Shown: in pieces, positions 53,720-62,163 of the stretch
Layout: every line of letters starts with the position of its first letter
Position numbering within the stretch: position 1 is the first letter of the stretch
DNA from: Ulvibacter litoralis
GTDB taxonomy: Bacteria > Bacteroidota > Bacteroidia > Flavobacteriales > Flavobacteriaceae
DNA: 64,000 nucleotides
NCBI RefSeq assembly: GCF_900102055.1
Contig: NZ_FNBA01000004.1
Span: 62,001 to 126,000 of the forward strand
Direction: 5' to 3'
Position numbers and translations under genes: made by a program
The notes under the pieces: generated by a model
Database searches by the model: none
What the model was told of the DNA's origin: nothing
Seen by the model: only the letters and a program-made list of their open reading frames with translations

Positions 53720-56700
53720 TTAAAAAATATCATTTTTTACATCTTTTGCCAATCCTGTAATCATATTTCCAATATTTAATTCAGGATACAATACTTCAAT
53801 ATCGTCAAACGACATATCGAATGGTTCGCCTTCTCGGTAATGAATAGGAAATACAATTCCAAACTGTATGTCGGGTCCCCAAGAGAAGGAAGCTAAGTTA
53901 TATCGCCATGTTTCAGAAATAGAAAACAACCAAAGATCCAAACTTGCACGGGCAAAGGCATTTACGTCGAATGTGAATTTTGGTTGAACCGTAATCCTAC
54001 CCGTCGCATCTATGGCAAGTCCCATTTGCGGACTCCAATTTACGTCTACTTCGGCGGCAGCTTCACCTTCCAATCCTAATTCTCCCGCGATTTCAATTCC
54101 GCCAGTTAAACTAGCAATTCCGATACTTACACCTAATCCTAAATCGCCTCGCAAGGTCAAACCTGCATCTGCTGGAATGGCAAATTCACCGTGCCCAGAA
54201 ATAGTGGTTTCTTCTTCCCGATCGGGATTGTAAGTAACATCTGCGTATAAATCGCGTAATTGTCCAGGACCAAATCCAGCAGAAAAATCTAAGCCTCCTG
54301 TTATTCTAGCTACCAATCCTATACTTCGAGGTCCTAATGGAATGGCAAAAATTGGAATTTCGATTGCAGGCATTGAAAATAGATTGCGATCGATCGATTT
54401 TCTATTAAACACATCTACAGCGCTTGGTAGCGCAATACGCCCTGTTACTTCTATTTCTCCATTTGGTAAAAATTGTACGCCTGCAGTTGCCTGTAGCCAA
54501 GGGGTAAAGGTTAGGGTAAGGCTGCCGCCACCATATACACGCATGATACCGTCTGGCGCTCCGTTGGGCTCGCCGTCTTCGCCAATAGTTCGGTTGGTTG
54601 CGCCAATATTTACAGAGCCACTAAGCATCCCTCTGCTATAATCGGCAGTTCCGGCAATAGTCAGAGCGCCATTTTCGTACGTAACTGAGAGAGCTGTGTC
54701 AATGCCAGGAATATCAGGCTGTGCTGTTCCAGAGACGAATATAGAATAGGCTTCTTCACCATTTTGTTTTGAAATGGTTGCAGCAACACTACCACCTCGA
54801 ATTCCAGGAATGTCATCTTTCAATTGAAAGTCACCACCAATAGAAAAACCTTCTTCAGTATACGTAGCGGTCATTGCACCTCGTTGAATGCCTGGAACGT
54901 CTAATTCTGCTTCTCCTGCTGCAGTAAAGGTATTTTCGGCATAGGTTGCTGTAATGGAAGCTGTTTTAACACCTTGTAATTTCCCTTCAGGAATTCCAAT
55001 GGTTCCGGTAACAGTAAGTACTTCTTCTTCATAACTAACTTCAATGCTTGCTGGGTCAAATAATTCAGTATCAAAATTAAATCCGCCAGCCAATGCAAAA
55101 CCACGATCTGTAGAAAAATTTCCTCTTAAAAATCCATCGCCAACATGGTTTATTTTAAAGTTCATCTCTCCATCAATACCAAAACCTTCGCTTCCGCAGA
55201 AAACTTCTAATGCAGAATTTGATATTTCAAAAGGAGCTGGAAAATTATAATCACTTTTTTCGAAAACTTTTCTAAAACGGGCTCCTTGCTCGTCTATAAC
55301 GAGTTCAATTCCAGCATTTCCAATCAAAGGAACTGATGGCGAAATAATCCCCAAAGCACGGAATCCAATTTCGTCATCTAAACCAACTTCTGTGATGGTG
55401 ATCGGACTCATATAATTAAAGAAGAGTGCATTTACAAAAGCTTGTTGTACGCTTGCTCTTTCAATATAGCCACCGTATGAAACACCTTCAATAGGACGGA
55501 TATCAAACGATAAATTTGTTTTTTCACTAATGACGCCTGTGGATCCAGGGAAGGCGGTACATAGAATTCGACCGTTTCCGCCCTGATTTTCAGCACCCGA
55601 TATAGAATTGTAAATAATTGAGTTGATATAGAGCATTGCGCCACCACGTTTTCCAATTCGAATGCTTAATCCGTCTTTTCTACCCGCTGCTCTGGCTTCT
55701 TCATCCCACGGAATGTTAATAGGTAAACCGCCTGTTAAGCCTGTAAATAGTACTAAATTATCTGGGCTACCACGAAGACCTGCGGCTTCAACTTCACTTT
55801 CCGTTAGAAATTTTAATCCATCTAAATGTTCCCCGTTTTTAATTTGATCTAGATCCCATTTTTCAGTAAAATTTTCAACAGTCATCGAATTGTCTGGAAC
55901 CACACCGTTTTCGAAAGTTATTCGGTATTCATTTTTAACTGCGGTATACGAAGCTGGCGGACTAACTAGCTGTCCGGCACTTGCTGTTAGTAGTTCTGTT
56001 ACCTTACGCTCTCTAGAGGCTCTAATGTAACTGCCAGACGATCTATTGGCAGTAGCATCCAGCATCCACATATTACTAACACTATCTTCCGAACCTCCAA
56101 TTTGAAGTTCTTTTTTATGGTCTACATCATACGGATGGAACGCCCCATTTTTAGTCCAATAAGGTCGACTCGTTCGTCTATGAATAGCACCTAGACTTCC
56201 AAAAATAACCCCAGAATCACCATCGCCTGAGTGTCCAGAGTTTCTTCGTTGAGCCCGACTTCCTCCTTTTAATGTAAGGTAAAATAATTGTTGTTGCTGT
56301 CCGTCCTTTAAAGCAGGGGCATCACTCGAAGCTGCATAATCAGTAAATCGTGTATTGAAAGTAGATTGTCCTTCCATTGCTGCCGTTTCCCAAGCAGTAA
56401 TATGTGTATTATTACGTGGGAAACCACCTGGGGGAATCTCAATTTTAGCCGTTGGGGTAGGATCTATGGCGTGTTTAAAAGTAGGAACCGGTAAACTAGG
56501 AATACTAATAGTTTTACTACTAGTATTGATGGTTCCTTTATCAGGATCTGTAAATTCGTTGGTTGGAGCTGCTATTTCGTCGGGTGTTGTCTCGGCAGTT
56601 GTAGTTGGCGGAATGGCAGCTGCTTTTTGTATCAGTTTTCGTTGTACCGATGCGCCTTGTTGTACGGTATGTGTAAGCTCATGCGCCAATAAATGTTGTC

Positions 56701-57307
56701 CTTCTTTGGATGACGGATTGTATTTCCCTTCATTAAAATAAATATCATTACCATTGGCAAACGCCTGCGCACCTAACTGTTTGCTCATTTGTACGGCATT
56801 GGAATCATTATGAATTCTCACATGACTAAAATCTGTACCGAAGCTAGATTCCATTTGTGACTTTGTGGTTGCTGGCAACGGATTTCCACTCCCTTTAGAA
56901 CTGGCTAAATTAGATTCGAGACTCGGAGGTATCGTATTTGTCCCTCCTTTTGTTTGTATTGATTCCTCTTCTTCTGAAACACGTTGTACCAAAGGCGTAA
57001 TTGTATCAGACAATGGTTTTTCTTGTAGCTCTTCGGAATTTTCTTGTTTTTGAATATCTTCTTCGGAAGCTTTTTGAACCGTAGGATTTGAAGTAGGAGG
57101 AAAGTAGTTATGGGTACTGAAGAAGCTGTTTTGCTGGTTCGACTTTTCAACTACCGAATCGGCAACACGATCTGCTTCTTGTTCGTATGCATCACCCGAT
57201 TTTCCGACAGAAAGTTTTGTTTGAACACCAAAAAACGGATTGCTGCCCGTGCTTTTTGAAGCATTAGCAACAGCTGTAAGTCCGTTATTTTTGGCAAAAG
57301 CTCTCAT
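53720..57307 (-). CDS. Giant DUF4157 protein with HNH-like nuclease core, likely eCIS cargo
   Basis: A 1195-residue protein. Residues 25-55 carry a KLSVGKSGDAYEQEADRVAD leader; 150-222 is a DUF4157 domain with a metallopeptidase-like HELTH (H209, E210, H213); about 390-428 is an HNH-like core, DVDHKKELQIGG (H397) followed by N412 and ANRSSGS (N421). From about residue 760 to 910 there are repeats of roughly 35 residues built on a V/IPGI-x-G-x3-ATY pattern, and the C-terminus is further beta structure. DUF4157 proteins are established eCIS cargo in several systems. The nuclease activity is inferred. Confidence 0.75.
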   Translation of the reverse strand: MRAFAKNNGLTAVANASKSTGSNPFFGVQTKLSVGKSGDAYEQEADRVADSVVEKSNQQNSFFSTHNYFPPTSNPTVQKASEEDIQKQENSEELQEKPLSDTITPLVQRVSEEEESIQTKGGTNTIPPSLESNLASSKGSGNPLPATTKSQMESSFGTDFSHVRIHNDSNAVQMSKQLGAQAFANGNDIYFNEGKYNPSSKEGQHLLAHELTHTVQQGASVQRKLIQKAAAIPPTTTAETTPDEIAAPTNEFTDPDKGTINTSSKTISIPSLPVPTFKHAIDPTPTAKIEIPPGGFPRNNTHITAWETAAMEGQSTFNTRFTDYAASSDAPALKDGQQQQLFYLTLKGGSRAQRRNSGHSGDGDSGVIFGSLGAIHRRTSRPYWTKNGAFHPYDVDHKKELQIGGSEDSVSNMWMLDATANRSSGSYIRASRERKVTELLTASAGQLVSPPASYTAVKNEYRITFENGVVPDNSMTVENFTEKWDLDQIKNGEHLDGLKFLTESEVEAAGLRGSPDNLVLFTGLTGGLPINIPWDEEARAAGRKDGLSIRIGKRGGAMLYINSIIYNSISGAENQGGNGRILCTAFPGSTGVISEKTNLSFDIRPIEGVSYGGYIERASVQQAFVNALFFNYMSPITITEVGLDDEIGFRALGIISPSVPLIGNAGIELVIDEQGARFRKVFEKSDYNFPAPFEISNSALEVFCGSEGFGIDGEMNFKINHVGDGFLRGNFSTDRGFALAGGFNFDTELFDPASIEVSYEEEVLTVTGTIGIPEGKLQGVKTASITATYAENTFTAAGEAELDVPGIQRGAMTATYTEEGFSIGGDFQLKDDIPGIRGGSVAATISKQNGEEAYSIFVSGTAQPDIPGIDTALSVTYENGALTIAGTADYSRGMLSGSVNIGATNRTIGEDGEPNGAPDGIMRVYGGGSLTLTFTPWLQATAGVQFLPNGEIEVTGRIALPSAVDVFNRKSIDRNLFSMPAIEIPIFAIPLGPRSIGLVARITGGLDFSAGFGPGQLRDLYADVTYNPDREEETTISGHGEFAIPADAGLTLRGDLGLGVSIGIASLTGGIEIAGELGLEGEAAAEVDVNWSPQMGLAIDATGRITVQPKFTFDVNAFARASLDLWLFSISETWRYNLASFSWGPDIQFGIVFPIHYREGEPFDMSFDDIEVLYPELNIGNMITGLAKDVKNDIF

Positions 57308-57318
57308 ATTATATTGTA

Positions 57319-57687
57319 TTAGGACGTCTCATCTTCCTCCATTTTTTGAACTGCTTTTTCTTCGGTTTCAGTTTGCGGAAGCGGTTCCTCTTCTTCATCT
57401 TGCTGTTTCTGAACTGTTTCTTCTTCCGCAGCCATTTCTTCCTTCTGAATGGTAGTTATAGTATCAGAAAGTGATTTTTGCTGTACGCTCTCTTCTTCAT
57501 TTTCCATTTTTTGAACGTTTGTGTTTTCAGCAGTTCCAACCACTGTATCAGCCATGGCATCTGCTTCTTTCTCATAAGCATCGTCTGCTTTACCTAACGC
57601 TAGTTTTTCTTGTACCGCTGGGAAAAATGGCGCATCAGATTTTGAGGTATCCGTTCTGTTTTTCTTTCTTCTTCTCAGCTTTTTCAT
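57319..57687 (-). CDS. Mini-DUF4157 protein: leader region without a metallopeptidase motif
   Basis: A 122-residue protein. After a basic start (MKKLRRRKKNRTDTSKSD) it has QEKLALGKADDAYEKEADAM, clearly matching the KLSVGKSGDAYEQEADRVAD leader of the neighbour. A very acidic tail with repeated VQK and EEE words follows (ESVQQKSLSDTITTIQKEEM also mirrors its neighbour's LSDTITPLVQRVSEEE). It has no HExxH and no toxin domain. It lies 11 bp upstream of the giant gene. It could be a loading or plug subunit, or a decayed duplicate. Confidence 0.6.
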   Translation of the reverse strand: MKKLRRRKKNRTDTSKSDAPFFPAVQEKLALGKADDAYEKEADAMADTVVGTAENTNVQKMENEEESVQQKSLSDTITTIQKEEMAAEEETVQKQQDEEEEPLPQTETEEKAVQKMEEDETS

Positions 57688-57705
57688 AATCTTTCTTTTA
57701 GGTAT

Positions 57706-59247
57706 TTACCATTCTATATGAATCATTTTTTGTTTCCATGGAAATTTTGCCAACGCTAAATTCCACGGAATTTTATCTAGTAATAAATCGTAAACTTTTC
57801 GTTGGACGTATATTTTTTCAGTGTCCTTAGTGAAAAATAACTTTCCTTCACGTACTAAAAATTCGTTTTGAAGTAATTCTATATTGCTTGATTCTAATGC
57901 CTTCCAGTGATCGAGAACTGCTTTTAATAGCGAATTACATTGTTCTTTTTGTTCTTCCGAAAGGGAAATCATTCTTTCTAAGGACTGCTCTAGAGGAAGT
58001 CCGCAGAGGTATTTTTCTACTGTTAATTCATGCTCATACGGTTGTTCTTTTCTACACGCTAGATAATGGAGTAGATGTACGGCAGTGGCTACTTTATTCG
58101 GTTTTATTGTTTTTTTGAGTTTCCCTTCTGAATCTTCGGAAAGAAAATCCAACCTTTCAAATAATAGAGGAATGTAAGGATGTAAAATGACCAACCCAGC
58201 ATTTTGAACAAGAATGCCCTCATCTGAAATTTTAGTACTAAAGCGATCATTTTTAGTAATGCTTATAAATTCATCTTCTACTTTATTAGTGTCTAAACGG
58301 GAATAAGTCACCATTTTAGATTCAATGCTTTTAAGTGTTTCGTTATTTAGTGTAGTTGAAGCTGAAGGAGATGTGTTTTTATCTAGCGTCAACCGAATAT
58401 TTTCTTGTTTTGTCTTTTTTAGAAGTATTCCTAGATTTAATAGTTCATTTATATAGGTAACTATTTTTGAAACTTCTTTAAGAAAAGAGAGTTCTATTTG
58501 ATAGTTTTTCGTTGTTTTGTTGTTCTTTTTTATAGCAATAGAACTTATAATAGCATCAATTTTTTGAAGTAATCCAGCTTCCTTTTTTGTATATGAGTAG
58601 TCAAATACTGAGCTCCAAAAAGGAACTTTAAAGGACTGAAATCTTGAAGTTTGTGTCACTTTATATGAGGCATGTTGAATTTCTTTTGTATCAGTTATTG
58701 CCGTGTAAATAGCTTCAATCATTTCAAAATCGAATTGAAAAATAATCCGTTTCTGAATGTGTTTATCCTTCAATTTTTGTTTTAGTTTTTCAGAAAAGGA
58801 AGACACTTCCAACATATTTTGAAAGTCTGTTTTTGTAAATATTTTTTTTGAATCATACCACCAAGGATAGGTTCCTGCTTCAATAAAGAATAAAAACGCA
58901 TCGCCTTTATTTTTAGCGGTTGTAAGTACATGTGGCAGTACAGTATTCGTACGGTTTTCTTTAGGGGTGTCTTTTGCAATTTGTTTTTTTAATGCGGTTA
59001 GTATTAGAGGTTTTAATTTTTTAAAACTAGTAGATTTATCTATATGGATATCTAATTCAATGTGATCAAAACGCACTATTTTATTAGGGAATTGTTTTGC
59101 CATTTCATCCAGCTGAATGTCCATTTCAGGTATGATTTCATTCTTAAAAAAATCACCTATTTCGTCATTAAATTGCGTCCCTACAGTTACAGAAGGTGTT
59201 TGTACCTCTATATTCAATTTTTTTATGATATTTTTTTCTGTAACCAT
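57706..59247 (-). CDS. eCIS tape-measure-type protein
   Basis: A 513-residue protein matching the contractile injection system tape-measure family of Bacteroidota. Early segment KKLNIEVQTPSVTVGTQFND, VRFDHIELDI, a central variable helical part, and a conserved C-terminal NAGLVILHPYIPLLFERLDF, KVATAVHLLHYLACRKEQPY and a WNLALAKFPWKQKMIHIEW end. It sets particle length in related systems. It lies 18 bp upstream of the mini-DUF4157 gene on the same strand. Confidence 0.78.
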   Translation of the reverse strand: MVTEKNIIKKLNIEVQTPSVTVGTQFNDEIGDFFKNEIIPEMDIQLDEMAKQFPNKIVRFDHIELDIHIDKSTSFKKLKPLILTALKKQIAKDTPKENRTNTVLPHVLTTAKNKGDAFLFFIEAGTYPWWYDSKKIFTKTDFQNMLEVSSFSEKLKQKLKDKHIQKRIIFQFDFEMIEAIYTAITDTKEIQHASYKVTQTSRFQSFKVPFWSSVFDYSYTKKEAGLLQKIDAIISSIAIKKNNKTTKNYQIELSFLKEVSKIVTYINELLNLGILLKKTKQENIRLTLDKNTSPSASTTLNNETLKSIESKMVTYSRLDTNKVEDEFISITKNDRFSTKISDEGILVQNAGLVILHPYIPLLFERLDFLSEDSEGKLKKTIKPNKVATAVHLLHYLACRKEQPYEHELTVEKYLCGLPLEQSLERMISLSEEQKEQCNSLLKAVLDHWKALESSNIELLQNEFLVREGKLFFTKDTEKIYVQRKVYDLLLDKIPWNLALAKFPWKQKMIHIEW

Positions 59248-59298
59248 TTGATTGTTAGATAATTTTAGGTATATTTATACTTTAAGTTCAGAAATGAA

Positions 59299-59481
59299 TT
59301 ACTGGGTTTTAAGTTTCAGTAATAGACGTGTGAAAAGTCGTACGGCGTAGTTGGTTTTCAACAACAAAGTTTGATAATAACAAAGAAGTTTCGGTAATTG
59401 GACCCATTGGGTATCATTCGGATTGCAATAATTGACCGACTGATACCCTTTTTTATGCCCTATTTTTAACGAAGCTTCCAT
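59299..59481 (-). CDS. Small eCIS-operon protein, hypothetical
   Basis: A 60-residue basic protein (MEASLKIGHKKGYQSVNYCN onward). The stop of the upstream 889-residue gene (TAA at 59485-59483) lies one base before its ATG (TAATATG), a typical translational coupling layout. No family recognised. It may be a small structural adaptor, as eCIS operons often have such genes. Confidence 0.45.
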   Translation of the reverse strand: MEASLKIGHKKGYQSVNYCNPNDTQWVQLPKLLCYYQTLLLKTNYAVRLFTRLLLKLKTQ

Positions 59482-59482
59482 A

Positions 59483-62152
59483 TTAGATACTTATAGCGTT
59501 TATACCACTTGGGTTTCCGAAGTAAAAATCAGCAACCCCTTTATACTCAGAAAGAACCTCATCGAACATAGTATTATACGGACTTCCCGTGATATAAATT
59601 GATAGTTTTGTAACACCGGTTTCGTTATGTAAAAACTTTCTAAGGTTTATAAAGAGTACAATATCGTCGTGTGTGTTTTTTATATTTTCTCTACGATAGG
59701 TCAACATAGCATCGTTTACCCAAACACCGTTTACCCAATCGCCATCAAGCTGGTACGCTAACTTCACATTGGCTTCACTCGCTACAGCATCAAAATCTCT
59801 TTTTAAATTTCGAAGTGTTGTTTTTAAATCATCAGGTAATTCACTAGCACTAGTGATCATTCTTTTCAGTTTCGCTTCTTCAAAAAATGGATTTGTAACT
59901 AATCTGTCTCGTAATAAATACCATTTTGCCCATTTATCGTCATAGGTTCCGTAATCATCATCTTTATTAACGGGTGCAATCTGTGCATGTAATTTTTCGT
60001 AAAACGAAGGATTGTACGATTTTAAATCGCGGCATCGCATCGCATCAGGTCTGAATATTTTGTCGTTGCGGTACATCCCAGTATTGCTATACGTATAAAT
60101 TGGATTGCTTCCTAACGTAGCATCTCGCAATCGAATAACATACCGATCTTCCTTCGCGCGCGTAATTACAAACCGCTTCTGATTTTCATTAAAATCAAAC
60201 ACCACTCCTTTGTCAAACTTGGAGTTTAGAGCATCTGTAATTGCATGCATTCTGCGCAAGAATATTTGTGACAACGGAATCGTAATTCGAACAGTTCGAT
60301 TGATGAGTTGTTCGCCATTAATTTTATACTCTATAATGTCTAGCGTATAATTTTGAGGCATAAACTTTCGTCTGCTTTGTGTTCCGTTTAAACTACGCGA
60401 TAAGTTGTTTAAATATTTCAGCGAACTAATCCATGGAAAAGTGCACTCCATCAATGAACAACAACCTTGCTCGTTTCCTTTTGCAGCGATTTTATACGAC
60501 ACACAAAAATCGGCAAGTATTTCTTCCTTGTTACTAAGTATAACAAAGGTTCCTCCTTTGTCAACACCTGCTTTATGAAGTATAGAAGGGTTGTTTTTTA
60601 CAAACGAAGTAAAGGCTTGTGCATCTTCATTGATGTCAAATTCTACGATGTCAAAATCTAACGCGTATTCTTTTTTAATCGTTTCAATAGCTGTGATTCC
60701 TTGCGACGGACTCATCCCTAAATGACCTTCAATTCGATAAAAATTGGTGCCATCTAATTGAAAGTTTAACGGATTCTGAACCCAACTTCCAGCGGCTAAA
60801 AGTCCTTTATGATAACTTACGTTTAGGTTTTGTTTGTAATTTTGGGTTTTCTTAAAGTCCCAAAAACGTAAAAAAGAAGCGTCCACATCGTAATACGCCG
60901 GAATTGCCTTTTCTCCCAAATCTCCACAATTAATGGAAGGTGTAATTAGTACTTCTTGCGTGTTATGAAGATTGAAATTATCTAATAAAATACGGACTCT
61001 ATTAACTAACGATTTTGCTTGTTTTACAATCGTTGCATAACCATTATTTACAGGAGCATGGTAAAAATCGTGACGCAATTCGGGATATACTTTTTCTGAA
61101 TCTAAGCAGCCTAATAATAAATGCTTCGGAAAGGAATTTATATTCGGACAACATTCCGACTTTAACTGAAGCAAAAGTTTTGCAATTTCATTATACGTAT
61201 CGCTAATATCTTTTGTAAGATCATATCTGTATTGAATTCGAGCGGCATTATTGAAATTATCTAAATCATCTATCTGGTTTAAAACCGTATTCCGAACCCC
61301 ATTGCTAATATCTAATATTTCAGAAAAGCCATCAAAAAGACCACTGTAAGCAGCGTTTAATACATTTTTAGCTGAAGTAATTTTAGTTGTATATGCTTTT
61401 GCTAATTTTGAATATTCTGAAATGTTGTTATTTATCCCAAAATCGGCGTTTAAAATCACCTTTTCAACAGCAGTACTTGGTAGTGCCAAAATAGCTTCAT
61501 ACACATCATGCTTGTTAAAAATAGTGTCTTCATTATTTACAATAGAAATAACATCTTCTTTATCAATAAGTAGTGCTTTTACATTCTGAATATTGGGTTG
61601 CCCTTGGTTGTCACAATTGGTCGTTGTACAAATATCTGCGGGTTTGGCATAGCATTCTAAATAGAGCACCACGACTTTATCTGCTAGAAGGGTCGGTGTA
61701 AGTGAAATACCTTCCGAATCGTCTGGCGCATTAAAATCTGTAATTAATTCTTTTATGTCGATGACAGAAGAACCATTTCTAAAAGGGGCATATTCGGCAT
61801 GTTCGTCTGCAAAGGTTTTGTAATGTGTATAGGTTAACTGCGCCACCATTTCTTGAATGTCCTTAAACGATTTCCCTTTTGGAGCTTGAAGATCTTCAAT
61901 GTCGCGTTGCAGCTTTAATAAATCGCCGTCAGAGGTTATTCCGCAGCCTTGTAATATGGTAATTGAAGGCGCTTCTTTATTCAGTTTTACTGTAAATCCG
62001 CAGGCAACTCCAACTCCTGTAAGACACACGCGTGTTAATTTATCTTGCTCATCAAAATACTCCATAAACTCATTGAGCTTTGCTGAAGTAAGTACTTGGT
62101 CGTCCACAAAGGAGCTGTACTGTGGTGTTATTTCTAAAAGTGTTCGGCTCAT
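59483..62152 (-). CDS. Large eCIS structural protein, function uncertain
   Basis: An 889-residue protein starting MSRTLLEITPQYSSFVDDQV. An N-terminal segment (LTGVGVACGFTVKLN, ITILQGCGITSDGDLLKL) recalls fibre or baseplate-receptor shells; the rest is a mosaic of helical and beta segments with several Cys pairs (DICTTTNCDNQGQ, KSECCPNINS, EQGCCSLMEC). I recall similar large hypothetical proteins between the baseplate and tape-measure genes of Bacteroidota eCIS. It lies 11 bp downstream of a baseplate-like gene. No enzyme motif seen. Confidence 0.55.
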   Translation of the reverse strand: MSRTLLEITPQYSSFVDDQVLTSAKLNEFMEYFDEQDKLTRVCLTGVGVACGFTVKLNKEAPSITILQGCGITSDGDLLKLQRDIEDLQAPKGKSFKDIQEMVAQLTYTHYKTFADEHAEYAPFRNGSSVIDIKELITDFNAPDDSEGISLTPTLLADKVVVLYLECYAKPADICTTTNCDNQGQPNIQNVKALLIDKEDVISIVNNEDTIFNKHDVYEAILALPSTAVEKVILNADFGINNNISEYSKLAKAYTTKITSAKNVLNAAYSGLFDGFSEILDISNGVRNTVLNQIDDLDNFNNAARIQYRYDLTKDISDTYNEIAKLLLQLKSECCPNINSFPKHLLLGCLDSEKVYPELRHDFYHAPVNNGYATIVKQAKSLVNRVRILLDNFNLHNTQEVLITPSINCGDLGEKAIPAYYDVDASFLRFWDFKKTQNYKQNLNVSYHKGLLAAGSWVQNPLNFQLDGTNFYRIEGHLGMSPSQGITAIETIKKEYALDFDIVEFDINEDAQAFTSFVKNNPSILHKAGVDKGGTFVILSNKEEILADFCVSYKIAAKGNEQGCCSLMECTFPWISSLKYLNNLSRSLNGTQSRRKFMPQNYTLDIIEYKINGEQLINRTVRITIPLSQIFLRRMHAITDALNSKFDKGVVFDFNENQKRFVITRAKEDRYVIRLRDATLGSNPIYTYSNTGMYRNDKIFRPDAMRCRDLKSYNPSFYEKLHAQIAPVNKDDDYGTYDDKWAKWYLLRDRLVTNPFFEEAKLKRMITSASELPDDLKTTLRNLKRDFDAVASEANVKLAYQLDGDWVNGVWVNDAMLTYRRENIKNTHDDIVLFINLRKFLHNETGVTKLSIYITGSPYNTMFDEVLSEYKGVADFYFGNPSGINAISI

Positions 62153-62163
62153 AACGGTATGCT

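Noticed and set aside
53720-57307. Plus-strand frames inside the giant DUF4157 gene
   Set aside because: Several plus-strand frames of 60-130 codons exist, but all are shadows of the strongly supported minus-strand gene.
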